Numbered from the stretch's first letter, positions 45,508 to 59,033 are shown. The stretch: DNA of 64,000 nt from Paludisphaera borealis (GCF_001956985.1 NZ_CP019082.1:744001-808000), one strand, 5' to 3'. Numbers and translations: made by a program. Notes: generated by a model not told the origin, from the sequence alone.

Positions 45508-46830
45508 TCAGATCCCGTCGCGGAGAACGGCGTCGGTCGCCTCCAGGGTGGCGTCGATATCGGCTTCGGTGTGCGCGGTGGAGATGCTCCCCTGCTTGGT
45601 GGGCAAGGGGAAGTGATAGACGCCGCGGGCGATCAGGGCTTTGCGATAGCGGACGTCGCGCGCCATGTCGTTGTTCGAGGCCAGGTCGTGCCAGTTCTTG
45701 GGGGCGTGGTCCATGAAGTAGACGCAGAAGGCCGATCCCTGGCGAGCGACGGTGACCGTGACGCCGTGACGGTCGAAGAGGGCTTCAAGCCCTTGCTGCA
45801 TCCGGGCGCCGAGCGCCTCCAGCTTGGGATAAATGGCCGCCTGGTCGCGTTTGAGGATCTCCATCGTGGCGATGGCGGCGGCGACCGGGGCCGGGTGGCC
45901 GTTGAACGTGCCGGCGATCAGCACGCGGCGGTCGGCGTCGGGGTGGCTGAAGAGGTCCATGATCTCGGCCTTGCCGCCGATCGCTCCCAGCGGGTAGCCG
46001 TTGGCGATCGCCTTGCCGAAGGTGGAGAGATCCGGCCGGACGCCGACCAGCGATTGATATCCACCGAGGGCGTGCCGGAAGCCGGTCTTCACCTCGTCGA
46101 AAACCAGGACGACGCCGTATCGGTCGCAGAGGTCGCGCAACCCTTGCAAATAGCCGGCGCGGGGTTTCACGATGCCGATGTTCTGGAGGATCGGCTCGGT
46201 GACGAGGCAAGCGACCTCGTAGTTCCGGAAGCACCATTCGACGGCTTCCAGGTCGTTGAACTCGATCACATGAACCCGTGACGCGACGTTCGACGGCATT
46301 CCGGCGGAGAGGGGGACGAACGGATTCTCTCTCCCCTCGGAACGCGGCCCCAGCTTCTCCAGCGGGGTCATGACGTTGCAGGCGACCTCGTCGTGCCAGC
46401 CGTTGTAGCCTCCCTGCATCACGACGATGTGATCGCGCCCGGTGTGCGCCCGAGAGAGCCTGAGGGCGTGGTATGTGGCCTCGGAGCCGGTCGTGGTGAG
46501 CTGCACGCGGTCGAGCGACGCGACGGATTCGCAAAGTAGTTCGGCCGCCCGCCCTTCCCAGGGCGTGGTCCCCGAACCCATCAAGGTCCAGCCCTCCTCG
46601 ACCGACCGAACGACGGCCGCCTGGACCTCGGGATGGCTGTGGCCGAGGAGGTAGGGGGCGAACCCGGCGTGGTAGTCGAGGTACGCGTTGCCGTCGGCGT
46701 CCCAGACCCGGGGGCCGCACCCGCGCACGAAGGCGATTTCGGGATCGACCAGCCGGTTGAGCGAGACCACGCCGCCAGGGATCAGGCGACGGTTGCGGGC
46801 GAACAAGGCCTTGGATTGCGCGAATTCCAT
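45508..46830 (-). CDS. class III aminotransferase, GSA-aminomutase-like
   Basis: This 440-residue PLP enzyme shows the class III signatures. Substrate entry is YLDYHAGFAPYLLGHSHPEV, then LTTTGSEATYHALRLSRAHT (phosphate binding), VVLVFDEVKTGFR (D245) and DLSTFGKAIANGYPLGAIGG with the Schiff-base K273. Overall it resembles glutamate-1-semialdehyde aminomutase, but the operon context is catabolic, so a role in amino-sugar or amino-acid conversion is more likely than haem synthesis. The gene sits between the dehydratase and the ceramidase-like gene on the same strand. Substrate is not determined from sequence. Confidence 0.87.
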   Translation of the reverse strand: MEFAQSKALFARNRRLIPGGVVSLNRLVDPEIAFVRGCGPRVWDADGNAYLDYHAGFAPYLLGHSHPEVQAAVVRSVEEGWTLMGSGTTPWEGRAAELLCESVASLDRVQLTTTGSEATYHALRLSRAHTGRDHIVVMQGGYNGWHDEVACNVMTPLEKLGPRSEGRENPFVPLSAGMPSNVASRVHVIEFNDLEAVEWCFRNYEVACLVTEPILQNIGIVKPRAGYLQGLRDLCDRYGVVLVFDEVKTGFRHALGGYQSLVGVRPDLSTFGKAIANGYPLGAIGGKAEIMDLFSHPDADRRVLIAGTFNGHPAPVAAAIATMEILKRDQAAIYPKLEALGARMQQGLEALFDRHGVTVTVARQGSAFCVYFMDHAPKNWHDLASNNDMARDVRYRKALIARGVYHFPLPTKQGSISTAHTEADIDATLEATDAVLRDGI

Positions 46831-46911
46831 GGAATCTCTCGAAATGGACGTGATCGCCGGAGGGAACGGCGAATCATGATTAAGTATGAAGCAGGTGTAG
46901 GCGGTCGCCCC

Positions 46912-48357
46912 TCAAGCGGGGAACCACTCGGCGATCCGGGCGGCGACGTCGTCGGTCAGCGACTCCAACGAGCCGGCGGCCAGAACGGCCACGTCGGCTT
47001 GATAGATCCCGCGACCATAGGAGGACGCGGTCGGCAAATAGCCGGGTTGCCAACCGTTGACGAGAGTCAGCACCACGATCGGCACGTCGGGGGCGCGGCG
47101 TCGGAGTTCGACCTGGAGGTGCTGGTAATGTTCGCCCTTCACGGCCAGCCAGGCGGCGCCGCCGGTCTTCCAGAGCAAGACGTCGAACGGAAAGTCAGGC
47201 CCGGGAGGGATGTCGCCGATCCGGACGAGTTGTCGGTCCATGCGTTCAACAAACGCCCGGCACTCGGCGGCGCGGGCTCGGTCGTCGCGCTTCAAGGCGG
47301 CTTGCTCCTCGCGCTCCCAGCGAGCGCGGTCTTGCCTTGTGGCTTCGGCGGTGGGGAGGTCGGAGCGGTAGGGAAGCTCGACGGTCCATCGCTTCAACTC
47401 CCAGGCTTCCAGGTCGCGAAGCCGATCGGCGTCAAGCGGGGTGTGACGCCAGGGGCCGAGAACCGCCCCCGACTCGACGGGGCCGGCGTACTCGAACCGG
47501 GTCTTCGGCGGCGGCATCCCTTCGAGGGCCGAGAGCGCGGCGTAACCGAGTTGTCGGCCGTTGCGGTCGGCGACGGCCGGGTCGCCGACGAAACCCTCAC
47601 GCGGGCCGAGTTCCCCCGAAGCCCCCTGCAAAAAGAGGCAGGGAACGCCGGTGGCTTGCTCGACGACCTCGCGCATCGCCCCCGGGAAGTCGGGGCTGAT
47701 GAGCGTGTTCTCCCAGGCGAGGGTGGTCGGGTGGCACGCGTAATTGACCATCGTGGCGAGCGTGCGGCCGTCGGCGCCGGTGGCGCGGACGATCATGGCG
47801 GTATCGTCGGCGGGGCCGCCGGGATTGAACCCGCAGACGAATCGACCGCAGGCCTCATCGAAGAGGTCGCGATGCGCCGCGAGATCGCACCGACCTTTCG
47901 CGTAGCAGAGCGTGGCCGGTTCCGCATGGGCCCTGGCCTCGGCGACGAGGCCGGCCAGCCGCTCGGCGAGATCCGCCATGTAAGGGGCGATGAGATCGCC
48001 CCCGGGACGGTCGGCGCGTCGAGAGTCCATCAGGCCGGCCGCGTGCGTGTGCGAGAATGCGACGAGCAGTTGCTCCCGCGCGACGCCGGATTTCGCCGCC
48101 ACGGAGTCCAGGAGCTGCTGGGTTTCAAGGTCCCAGAAGAGGCAGTGATCGAGGGCCAACAGCACAAGGCCCTCCGACGGACGGCCCGGAGGGGCGATGA
48201 AGGCCGCGGTGGCCGTGAGAGGCCGATGGACCCCGGTGGAGCGCTCATGGGAGGCGGCGCCCCACATCCGGTGATAAATCCCCACCGGCGGAGTGACGTC
48301 GCCACGGGCCACGCCGAACGAACAGAGGCTTTGCGGTGTTTCCAGGGGAGTCGGCAT
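46912..48357 (-). CDS. ceramidase-like (neutral ceramidase N-terminal domain) hydrolase
   Basis: This 481-residue protein resembles the N-terminal domain of neutral/alkaline ceramidase, a zinc amidase. It has the strand pattern SFGVARGDVTPPVGI at the start, a His-rich LVAFSHTHAAGLMDS (zinc ligands) and TMVNYACHPTTLAWENTLIS with another His. PDFPGAMREVVEQATGVPCL and FLQGASGELGPREGF follow. In planctomycetes such domains are frequent and probably act on other amides or are broadly hydrolytic. No signal peptide is present with the ATG at 48357, which follows the MFS gene by 16 bases; the longer frame from 48450 overlaps that gene. A second protein of this family lies at 60500-61879. Confidence 0.8.
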   Translation of the reverse strand: MPTPLETPQSLCSFGVARGDVTPPVGIYHRMWGAASHERSTGVHRPLTATAAFIAPPGRPSEGLVLLALDHCLFWDLETQQLLDSVAAKSGVAREQLLVAFSHTHAAGLMDSRRADRPGGDLIAPYMADLAERLAGLVAEARAHAEPATLCYAKGRCDLAAHRDLFDEACGRFVCGFNPGGPADDTAMIVRATGADGRTLATMVNYACHPTTLAWENTLISPDFPGAMREVVEQATGVPCLFLQGASGELGPREGFVGDPAVADRNGRQLGYAALSALEGMPPPKTRFEYAGPVESGAVLGPWRHTPLDADRLRDLEAWELKRWTVELPYRSDLPTAEATRQDRARWEREEQAALKRDDRARAAECRAFVERMDRQLVRIGDIPPGPDFPFDVLLWKTGGAAWLAVKGEHYQHLQVELRRRAPDVPIVVLTLVNGWQPGYLPTASSYGRGIYQADVAVLAAGSLESLTDDVAARIAEWFPA

Positions 48358-48373
48358 GATCGGTCCGTTGAAA

Positions 48374-49687
48374 TCAGATGGCGTCGCGGTCGGCGTCGAA
48401 GAGGAGCCAGCACGCGCCAGCCACGATATGGATTGCAGCGAAGAAAGCAAGCACGGCGTCCCAGGACCCCGTCAGTGCGACGAGTTTGGGGACGAGGATG
48501 GGGAAGAGGATCGATCCAACGGCTCCGGCCGTGTTCATGATCCCGAAGACCTGCGGGGTGTTGCGTCCCCCCAGGTCCATCGTCAGTGCATAGGCGCAGG
48601 GGCCGGCCAACGCCGCGCAGAACGCTCCGATGCTCAGGATGAATACGGCCAATCGGGCGTCGGAAATTGGGTAGGCCAGGCCGATCGAGACGGTCGCCGC
48701 CAGCATGCTCGCCACGGCGACCCCCTGGCGAGCAAGCCGGAGCTTCCCCGTCGTCGCCAGGACGCGATCCGAGAGCCAGCCTCCGGCCAGGCAGCCGAGC
48801 ATGGTCGTCCAGTGCGGCAGGCTCGTGAGCAGCCCCGCTTCCCAGACTCCGACGCCTCTGGTCTCGTGCAAGTAGGTCGGGAACCAACTCAGGTAGAAGA
48901 TCGCCGCCGCCGCGCGGAAGAACTGCTGCAAGGCCAGGCCGAGAACCGCCCGATTGGTCGCGAGGGCGCGCCAGGCGATCGGACCCGGCGCCTGGTGATC
49001 CACTGGTTTCGCCCCTTCGGAGATGAGCGCAAGTTCCGCCGCGTTGACCGAGGCATGTTGGCGGGGCGTGTTGCGGAACCAGAACGCGAAACCCAGCGCC
49101 CAGATCAACCCTGGAACGGCGTAAAGCATGAACATCCAACGCCAAGAAACATAGACGAGGATGGTCCCCGTCAAGGCCGCGCCGACGGCCCCTCCGACGC
49201 CCATGAAACTGGTCAGGACCCCGCTGACCCAGGCGCGTCGCGACACCGGATACCAGCGGCTCAGGACGCCCGTTGAAGCGGGGAAGATGCCCGCTTCCGC
49301 CGCGCCCATCGAGAAGCGAGCCAGGAGCAGGAGAGCGACTCCGTTCGTGGCGCCGCAGATCCCGGTGGCCACTGACCAGGAGGCGGAAAAGAAAGGGAGT
49401 GCGCGCCTGGAACCCCAAACATGGTCCAACCAGGCGGCGGGCATCTGGAAGAGCGCATAGGCCAGGAAAAAGGCGCTCATCACCAGGCCCATCTGCGACT
49501 CGGTCAGCCCGAGATCGGCGCGGATCAACTTCTCGGCGACGCTCAGACAGCCGCGATCGATGTAGGCGATGGTCGTGGCGATGCAGAGCCAGACCAGGAC
49601 GGTATGTCGAACCCGCGACGCGCCGGCGTAGGCGGGCCGATCGAGGAGGGGGAACGACTCGTCCGTTGCGAGGCTCGCGGCATCCAT
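48374..49687 (-). CDS. MFS transporter, ACS/phthalate-permease-like
   Basis: This 437-residue integral membrane protein has about 12 helices. The first is VWLCIATTIAYIDRGCLSVA with the conserved Asp-Arg. The MFS signature of the loop after helix 2 appears as FQMPAAWLDHVWGSRRALPF. The sequence matches the anion:cation symporter (ACS) family, which imports sugar acids such as galactonate or glucarate. That fits the dehydratase in the same operon. ATG at 49687 is used; a TTG at 49717 with a G-rich upstream site would add ten residues and cannot be excluded. It lies 55 bases after the DUF1501 gene and 16 before the ceramidase-like gene. Confidence 0.9.
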   Translation of the reverse strand: MDAASLATDESFPLLDRPAYAGASRVRHTVLVWLCIATTIAYIDRGCLSVAEKLIRADLGLTESQMGLVMSAFFLAYALFQMPAAWLDHVWGSRRALPFFSASWSVATGICGATNGVALLLLARFSMGAAEAGIFPASTGVLSRWYPVSRRAWVSGVLTSFMGVGGAVGAALTGTILVYVSWRWMFMLYAVPGLIWALGFAFWFRNTPRQHASVNAAELALISEGAKPVDHQAPGPIAWRALATNRAVLGLALQQFFRAAAAIFYLSWFPTYLHETRGVGVWEAGLLTSLPHWTTMLGCLAGGWLSDRVLATTGKLRLARQGVAVASMLAATVSIGLAYPISDARLAVFILSIGAFCAALAGPCAYALTMDLGGRNTPQVFGIMNTAGAVGSILFPILVPKLVALTGSWDAVLAFFAAIHIVAGACWLLFDADRDAI

Positions 49688-49742
49688 CGCCAGATTGATG
49701 TTTACGTCTTGCTTCAAACCAGCCCCCGTGTCGACGTCCTGA

Positions 49743-51218
49743 TCACGCCATGATTTCGCGAATGGGCGTTCCGTGGTCGATCTCCAGACGCTTGCGTCCG
49801 GGGATCTCCAGCTTGCGGCTGTCCAGGCCCAGAAGGTGGAGGATGGTCGCGTGGACGTCGGTGACGTAGTGGCGATTCTCTTCGGCGTGGAAGCCGATCT
49901 CGTCGGTCGCGCCGTGGACCACGCCCCCCTTGATCCCGCCGCCGGCCATCCAGACCGAGAAGCCGTAGATGTGGTGGTCGCGACCGTCGCTCCCCTGCGA
50001 GCCGGGGGTTCTGCCGAATTCGGTCCCGAAGACCACGAGGGTCTCGTCGAGCAATCCGCGGCGTTTCAGGTCGGTCAGGAGCCCGGCGATCGGTTTGTCG
50101 ATCCGCCGACAGTTTCCGGCATGGTTGGCCCTCAGGCCGCCGTGAGCGTCCCAGGCCCCTGCCCCGCCGCCGCCGTCCTGCACCTGGACGAACCGGACCC
50201 CTCGCTCGACCAGCCGCCGGCAGGCCAGCATCTGCGCGCCGAAGTCCTTCGTCGCCGGGTCGTCGAGGCCGTAGAGCCGTTGGGACTCCTCGGTCTCGTC
50301 GCGGAAGTCGATCACCTCGGGAAGCGATCCCTGCATCCGGTAGGCCAGCTCATAGGCCTTGATCCGAGCCGTCAGAGTCGGGTCGTCGGGATACTCGACG
50401 GCGCGGAGACGATTCAGGCGATCGACCAGGCCGAAGCCGAGCTTCTGCTCGGCGTCGCCGAGCTCCATCTCGGGGCGGCCGTAATCGAGTGGGTTCGCCG
50501 GATCGATCCGGATCGGGATCGCGTCGTGCGCCGGCCCGAGGTAATGGCCGTCGGTCTTGTTCCAGTACTCCCGGACGCCCATCGAGATGTACTGAGGTAA
50601 ATTGTCGTTGAGCGAGCCGAGGCCGTAGTGCGCCCACGCCCCGATGTTGGGATACTCGCCGTCGAGCATGTGGCGGCCCGAGTGAAACTGCGTCTGCGCG
50701 CCGTGGTTGTTGTCCGTCGTGTACATCGAACGAACAACGGCGACGTCGTCGATGCATCCGCCGATATGCGGCAGCCAGTCGCTGACCTCGATCCCGCTCT
50801 GGCCGTACTTCTTGAAACCGATCTGAAGCGGATAAAGCTGCGTGCGCGCCTGGCCGTTGGCGTCGTTCACGACGACGACGCGGGCCAGGGCGAGCTTCTT
50901 CGGGTCCTGGGTCCCCTGGTAAGGGGTCTCGGCGATGGTCTTTCCCGCGTACTTGGTCAGTTCGGGCTTCGGGTCGAAGGTCTCCATGTGGCTGACGCCG
51001 CCGTTCATGAAGAGCCAGATGACCGACTTGGCCTTGGGCGCGAAATGGGGACGACCGTTGGGAGGCGTCCAGATCCCGTCGGAGGCTCGGGCGACGCCGT
51101 CGCGATGGAGCATGGCCCCCAGAGCGAGGCCGGTGAAGCCCATTCCCATATCGGCCAGAAAGCGGCGTCGGTGACCGCCGGGGCAACAGCCACTGCCTTG
51201 GTGAATCGGGGTGGGCAT
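49743..51218 (-). CDS. DUF1501 protein with Tat signal
   Basis: This 491-residue protein has a Tat signal ([20 protein letters not shown]). DUF1501 landmarks are [115 protein letters not shown] and [20 protein letters not shown]. It is alkaline-phosphatase-like in fold with conserved Asp/His. The start at 51218 follows GAGGGAAC. It is the second gene of the operon, 17 bases behind its PSD1 partner, and precedes the MFS gene. Reaction unknown. Confidence 0.93.
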   Translation of the reverse strand: MPTPIHQGSGCCPGGHRRRFLADMGMGFTGLALGAMLHRDGVARASDGIWTPPNGRPHFAPKAKSVIWLFMNGGVSHMETFDPKPELTKYAGKTIAETPYQGTQDPKKLALARVVVVNDANGQARTQLYPLQIGFKKYGQSGIEVSDWLPHIGGCIDDVAVVRSMYTTDNNHGAQTQFHSGRHMLDGEYPNIGAWAHYGLGSLNDNLPQYISMGVREYWNKTDGHYLGPAHDAIPIRIDPANPLDYGRPEMELGDAEQKLGFGLVDRLNRLRAVEYPDDPTLTARIKAYELAYRMQGSLPEVIDFRDETEESQRLYGLDDPATKDFGAQMLACRRLVERGVRFVQVQDGGGGAGAWDAHGGLRANHAGNCRRIDKPIAGLLTDLKRRGLLDETLVVFGTEFGRTPGSQGSDGRDHHIYGFSVWMAGGGIKGGVVHGATDEIGFHAEENRHYVTDVHATILHLLGLDSRKLEIPGRKRLEIDHGTPIREIMA

Positions 51219-51235
51219 GGTTCCCTCGTCCGTGG

Positions 51236-54514
<3,279 letters not shown>

Positions 54515-54853
54515 TCTGGTGAAGCTCCAACGTTTCCCGCCAACCGAATGCGATGAGCGGAGGGGCGAGCGGTCGGGGAGTGGAAAATCTCCGTCGGATG
54601 ACAGCCGTATTCAGAATCCTGGATCGGCAGGCAGGGGCGCCAGGACGCCGTTAATCGTGAATCACTGCGGGGGAGTCCGGCCGCTGACCGGTTTCTTGCT
54701 GAGCTTTATCGTTAAAGAGAAGCTATAAGGCAAATCCTTGTCCGTCAAGCTTCGTGTTGGAAAATTATCTGATCTTCTCGTCGCGAGGTCGATCTCGAAG
54801 CCTCATGCTCGACGGGGTTAAGAAGCTGAGCGTGTTATGGGGGTGTCGTCGCG
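54515..54853. other. intergenic region upstream of the sugar-acid operon
   Basis: These 339 bases separate the LacI gene from the operon's first gene. They are markedly more AT-rich than the surroundings between about 54695 and 54780 and should hold the operon promoter. No gene is apparent. Confidence 0.6.
54704..54717. promoter_or_regulatory. candidate LacI-type operator
   Basis: CTTTA-TCGT-TAAAG is a perfect 5-bp inverted repeat around a central CG-containing core. This is the shape typical of LacI-family operators. It lies about 190 bases upstream of the PSD1 gene's start and downstream of the LacI gene. No repeat of it was seen elsewhere, so the call is tentative. Confidence 0.4.
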
Positions 54854-55867
54854 TCAAGCACTGCCGCGACGGATCAACTTGGTTGGGAAGACGACTTCTG
54901 GGGCGTCGAACTTGCCGTTTTGGATGTAGGCGAGGAGGAGTTCGGCGGCGCGTCCTCCCATCTCGACGCCGGGCAAGGCCACGGTCGTCAGGGGGGGATC
55001 GAGGTGCTGGGCGATGTCGTTGTCGCCGAAGCCGATGATGGACAGGCTCGTTGGGACTTTGCGTCCAAGCTGCTTGGCCGCCTGGATCGCACCGACGGCG
55101 AGTACGTCGTTGGCGCAGAGGATGGCGGTGACGGCGGGGTCGTCGCGGAGGATGGCTTCGACCCTGCTGCGCGCCCCCTCGACGGTCTCGCGGTCGACTC
55201 CCCAGACCTGGCTCCAACGGCCTCCGCTCGTGCGGATCGCCTCTTCGTAACCGGTGATCCGCTTCTCGACGGCGGGCCAGAGGCGGTCGGTCGCGAGGAA
55301 CCCGATCTGCTGATGTCCCTCGGCCTGGAGCAATGCGACAGCGGCGGCGGCCCCCCCTCGGTTGTCGGCCAGAACGCAAGCGGCGGTGGAAGCCTCCGCG
55401 CGATCCTCGATCAGGACGAAAGGGCAACCGGTGCTCTTCAGTTCCTCAATGTGCTCCGACCGCCGATCCGGCGAACCGGAGAGGTGGACGACCGCGCCGT
55501 CAAAGCGGCGCTGATGCACCAGACGTCGGAACCCCCCGCCGGCCTGGTCGGGATGGAACCCCTGGACCAGGAGCCCATAATCCTGCTGTCGAAGAGTGTC
55601 GACCATGCCGCTCAGGATGGCGACGTGGAACGGGTCGGAGAGGAACCGGACCGCCGGGTCGATGGTGAGAAAGGCCATGGTCTTGGTGCATTGCAGCCGC
55701 AAGCCCCGCGCCTGCACATTGGGCTGATAGTTCAGGTCGCGAATCGATTGCAAAATGCGTAGACGCGTCTCTTCCCGCATCTGCGAGGTCCGACCGTTCA
55801 GGACGTTCGAGACGCTCTGGAGCGAAACTCCAGACCGTTTCGCCACCTCACGCATTGTCACTCTCAT
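54854..55867 (-). CDS. LacI-family transcriptional regulator
   Basis: This 337-residue regulator has the LacI helix-turn-helix and hinge helix at its N-terminus (MREVAKRSGVSLQSVSNVLN, then LRILQSIRDLNYQPNVQARG). A periplasmic-binding-like sensor domain follows (AFLTIDPAVRFLSDPFHVAI and onwards), with VTAILCANDVLAVGAIQAAK and STSLSIIGFGDNDIAQ-like endings. It likely senses a sugar or sugar acid and represses the operon immediately downstream. The ATG at 55867 gives a family-like N-terminus; a TTG two codons earlier is possible. A palindrome 83 bases upstream of the start could be its own operator. Confidence 0.92.
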   Translation of the reverse strand: MRVTMREVAKRSGVSLQSVSNVLNGRTSQMREETRLRILQSIRDLNYQPNVQARGLRLQCTKTMAFLTIDPAVRFLSDPFHVAILSGMVDTLRQQDYGLLVQGFHPDQAGGGFRRLVHQRRFDGAVVHLSGSPDRRSEHIEELKSTGCPFVLIEDRAEASTAACVLADNRGGAAAAVALLQAEGHQQIGFLATDRLWPAVEKRITGYEEAIRTSGGRWSQVWGVDRETVEGARSRVEAILRDDPAVTAILCANDVLAVGAIQAAKQLGRKVPTSLSIIGFGDNDIAQHLDPPLTTVALPGVEMGGRAAELLLAYIQNGKFDAPEVVFPTKLIRRGSA

Positions 55868-56200
55868 GACCAACCGTACCTTGTCATTCTACCGGAGCCT
55901 TGCCCGAGGACGGACCTTCCTCCACGTCTCGTGGGCGCTTTGGAGGAGACTGGTATAATACCAAGTCCCCATCCGGCCGTGGCGGTGCGATCCGTGCGGT
56001 TGGGGACAGGAAGGCGAGGCGTCGACGAAGTTGACCGTCGCGCCGGTCGGCCGGCCCATGGTGTGGTGAATCGACAAGAGCCGCAGGCCAAGCCGGAGGC
56101 GTCGAAGAAGCAGAGGCTTGAAAATGGTTCCCATCCCGTGCTGGCGGCGACGGGTGGACCAGTGGTTGGGCAGCCAAGGAAGTGATTCGTCGTAAATTAA
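55868..56200. other. intergenic region between LacI gene and tRNA-Gly
   Basis: This 333-base stretch holds no credible gene. It contains a hairpin CCACG-TCT-CGTGG at 55922-55934 and a palindrome at 55950-55965. Confidence 0.5.
55950..55965. promoter_or_regulatory. palindrome CTGGTATAATACCAAG upstream of LacI gene
   Basis: The arms GGTAT and ATACC are perfect around a single A, and the flanks CT/AAG extend the symmetry with one mismatch. It lies 83 bases before the LacI gene's ATG on the minus strand. It may be an autoregulatory operator. Its core also resembles a -10 (TATAAT), but no -35 is seen. Confidence 0.4.
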
Positions 56201-56272
<72 letters not shown>

Positions 56273-56456
56273 GGTGAGATGGCGAGTCGCCATGCACGAA
56301 AGTCATCTTAGCGACTCGCGACGGCCAGGGCAACCGCCTAGAGGGGGGGATGGGCTTGCTTTTGACGGCGGGTGTAACAATGATTTAACATCGACGTCGC
56401 GGGCCGCGCGGAGAGTGCGGTCGTGAGTTCGGGTGGATTTACGGAGTTCAACGGAC

Positions 56457-59033
56457 ATGGCTCAGGTCCGTTCGGCGGTGGTTCTCGGCGCGCTGACGAT
56501 GGCGTCGGCGTTCGGGACGCACGGGGCGCGGGGGGAGGAGCGGCTCACGTTCGAGAAGGACGTGCGACCGATCTTCAAGGCGTATTGCCTCGATTGCCAC
56601 GGTGGCGAAGCGACCAAGGGCAAGCTCGACCTGCGGCTCAAACGGTTCGCCGAGAAGGGCGGAGAGAGCGGCCCGGCGATCGTGGCGGGGAACCTCGACG
56701 AGAGCTACCTGCTGACGCGGCTGCGCGAGGGCGAGATGCCGCCGGGCGACAAGAAGGTGCCGGCCGAGCAGATCGCGATCGTCGAACGCTGGATCGCGTC
56801 CGGCGCGGCGACGCTCCACGACGAGCCGGAGAAGCTCTCGCCGGGGATCGGCGTCACGACCGAGGATCGCGCGTACTGGGCTTTCCAGCCGGTTCGCAAG
56901 CCCGCGCCTCCGGCCGCCGCGAACGGCGATCGCGCGCGGACGGCGATCGACGGGTTCGTGGTGGCGAAGCTCCGCGAGCGCGGGCTGGCGTTCGCCCCCG
57001 AGGCCGACCGGCGGACCTTGATCCGCCGCGCGAGCGTCGATCTGACCGGGCTGCCTCCTTCGCATGATGAGATCGAGGGCTTTCTCGCCGACTCGCGTGA
57101 AGACGCCTACGAGCGATTGATCGATCGACTGCTGGCCTCGCCGCACTACGGAGAGCGCTGGGGGCGGCACTGGTTGGACGTCGCGGGTTACGCCGATTCG
57201 GACGGCGACGGGGCCGACGACACGACGCGGCCCTACGCGTATAAATATCGCGATTACGTCATCCGATCGCTGAACGCCGACAAGCCGCTCGATCGGTTTA
57301 TCGTCGAGCAGCTCGCGGGCGACGAGCTGACGCCCCGGCCGTGGAAGGATCTGAAGCCCGAGCAGGTCGAGGCGCTGGCGGCGACGGGATACCTCCGCAT
57401 GGTCGCCGACGGCACGTCGAACGGCGGCGGCGACCTCGCGCTCGAGTCGAACCAGATGGTGGCCGACACGCTGAAGGTCGTCGGCTCGACGTTTCTGGGC
57501 CTGTCGGTCGGATGCGCCCAGTGCCACGACCACCGCTACGACCCGATCCCGCAGGACGATTACTACCGCCTCCGCGCCGTGTTCGAGCCGGCTCTCGATC
57601 CGTCGCATTGGCGACGGCCGGGGCAGCGGCTGGTCTCGCTTCAGTCGGACGCCGAGCGGGCCAAGGCCGCCGCGCTCGAGGCCGAGGCGCAGGCGATTCA
57701 GAAGGAGATCGACGCCAAGACGAACACGTATATCGCGGCGGCGGTCGAGGTCGAGCTTCAGAAGTTCCCCGAGCCGCTACGCGGCAAGCTCCGCGAGGCC
57801 CGCGACACGCCGGAAGCCAAGCGGACCGAGGAGCAGAAGACGCTCATGGCCCATAATCCCAGCCTGAACATCTCGGCGGGGGTGCTCTACCAGTACAATC
57901 AGAAGGCGGCCGACGAGCTGAAGAAGGAGCAAGAACGCGTCACCGCCAAGCGGGGCGAGAAGCCGGTCGAGGACTTCGTCAGCGTGCTCGACGAGGCGGC
58001 CGGCGTGCGGCCCGAGACGCACCTCTTCCATCGCGGCGACTACCGCCAGCCGACCAAGGCGGTCGCTCCCGGCGACCTGACCATCGCGGCGCCCGAGGGG
58101 TCGCGGTTCGACATCGCCGACGCCGACCCCAAGGCTCCCAGCAGCGGCCGGCGGCTGGCTTACGCCCGGCACCTGACGAGCGGGACGCACCCGCTGGTCG
58201 GCCGGGTGCTGGTCAACCGGGTTTGGTCGCACCACTTCGGCCGGGGACTCGTCGACACGCCGGGCGACTTCGGGGCGCTCAGCATCCCGCCGAGCCATCC
58301 CGAGCTGCTCGACTGGCTGGCCGCCGAGCTGGTCGACTCGGGCTGGAGCCTCAAGACGATGCATCGGTTGATCATGACGTCGACCGTTTATCGGCAATCG
58401 TCCCGCCGCGATCCGGCGAAGGACCAGGTCGATTCCGAGAACCTGCTGCTGGGCCGCTACCCGGTGCGTCGGCTCGACGCCGAGTCGCTGCGTGACGCGA
58501 TCCTGGCGGTCAGCGGCCGTCTCGACGCGCGGCTCCACGGCCCGGCGGTGGCGGTGGCCGAGGACGCCGTCGGCCTGGTGTCGCCGGCCGACGACGCGCC
58601 GAGGCGGAGCGTGTATCTTCAGATGAGGCGGACGCGGCCGGTGTCGTTCCTGTCGGCCTTCGATGCGCCGGTGATGAGCGTGAACTGCGACCGGAGGACC
58701 GACAGCACCTCGGCGCCGCAGTCGCTCATGCTCATGAACAGCGACTTTCTTCTGAACCATTCGGCGAAGATCGCCGCGCGGGCTCAGGCCGAGACGCCCG
58801 AGGGCTTCTACGACGCCTCGAAGCCGATGCAGGAGCGACGGATCGCCTACGCCTGGCGGCTGATCTACGAGCGGCCGATCAGCGCCGAGGAGATGGAGTG
58901 GGCGCGTGGGTTCGCCGCCGAGCAGCGGGGATTGCTCGACCGCGAGAACGCAAAGGGGGATCGCGACCAGACCGTGCTGGCGCACTTGTGTCAGCAACTC
59001 CTCAATTCCAACGAGTTTCTCTATGTGGATTGA
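56457..59033 (+). CDS. PSD1 protein with cytochrome c-like domain
   Basis: This 858-residue protein has a short signal (VLGALTMASAFGTHGARG). The planctomycete cytochrome c-like motif CLDCHGG is near residue 43, DUF1549 starts with LIRRASVDLTGLPPSHDEIE, and a second CxxCH is at VGCAQCHDHRYDPI. A charged coiled-coil stretch is near residues 405-490, and DUF1553 follows (GRVLVNRVWSHHFGRGLVDT, then ELVDSGWSLKTMHRLIMTST). The ATG at 56457 has GGAG eleven bases upstream; a GTG at 56433 is possible. It overlaps the following DUF1501 gene by 11 bases, so the two are translated together. Family function is not established. Confidence 0.9.
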   Translation: MAQVRSAVVLGALTMASAFGTHGARGEERLTFEKDVRPIFKAYCLDCHGGEATKGKLDLRLKRFAEKGGESGPAIVAGNLDESYLLTRLREGEMPPGDKKVPAEQIAIVERWIASGAATLHDEPEKLSPGIGVTTEDRAYWAFQPVRKPAPPAAANGDRARTAIDGFVVAKLRERGLAFAPEADRRTLIRRASVDLTGLPPSHDEIEGFLADSREDAYERLIDRLLASPHYGERWGRHWLDVAGYADSDGDGADDTTRPYAYKYRDYVIRSLNADKPLDRFIVEQLAGDELTPRPWKDLKPEQVEALAATGYLRMVADGTSNGGGDLALESNQMVADTLKVVGSTFLGLSVGCAQCHDHRYDPIPQDDYYRLRAVFEPALDPSHWRRPGQRLVSLQSDAERAKAAALEAEAQAIQKEIDAKTNTYIAAAVEVELQKFPEPLRGKLREARDTPEAKRTEEQKTLMAHNPSLNISAGVLYQYNQKAADELKKEQERVTAKRGEKPVEDFVSVLDEAAGVRPETHLFHRGDYRQPTKAVAPGDLTIAAPEGSRFDIADADPKAPSSGRRLAYARHLTSGTHPLVGRVLVNRVWSHHFGRGLVDTPGDFGALSIPPSHPELLDWLAAELVDSGWSLKTMHRLIMTSTVYRQSSRRDPAKDQVDSENLLLGRYPVRRLDAESLRDAILAVSGRLDARLHGPAVAVAEDAVGLVSPADDAPRRSVYLQMRRTRPVSFLSAFDAPVMSVNCDRRTDSTSAPQSLMLMNSDFLLNHSAKIAARAQAETPEGFYDASKPMQERRIAYAWRLIYERPISAEEMEWARGFAAEQRGLLDRENAKGDRDQTVLAHLCQQLLNSNEFLYVD

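Noticed and set aside
55954-55959. TATAAT as a plus-strand promoter for the tRNA region
   Set aside because: No -35 at 16-18 bases, and the tRNA is on the other strand; symmetry suggests an operator instead.
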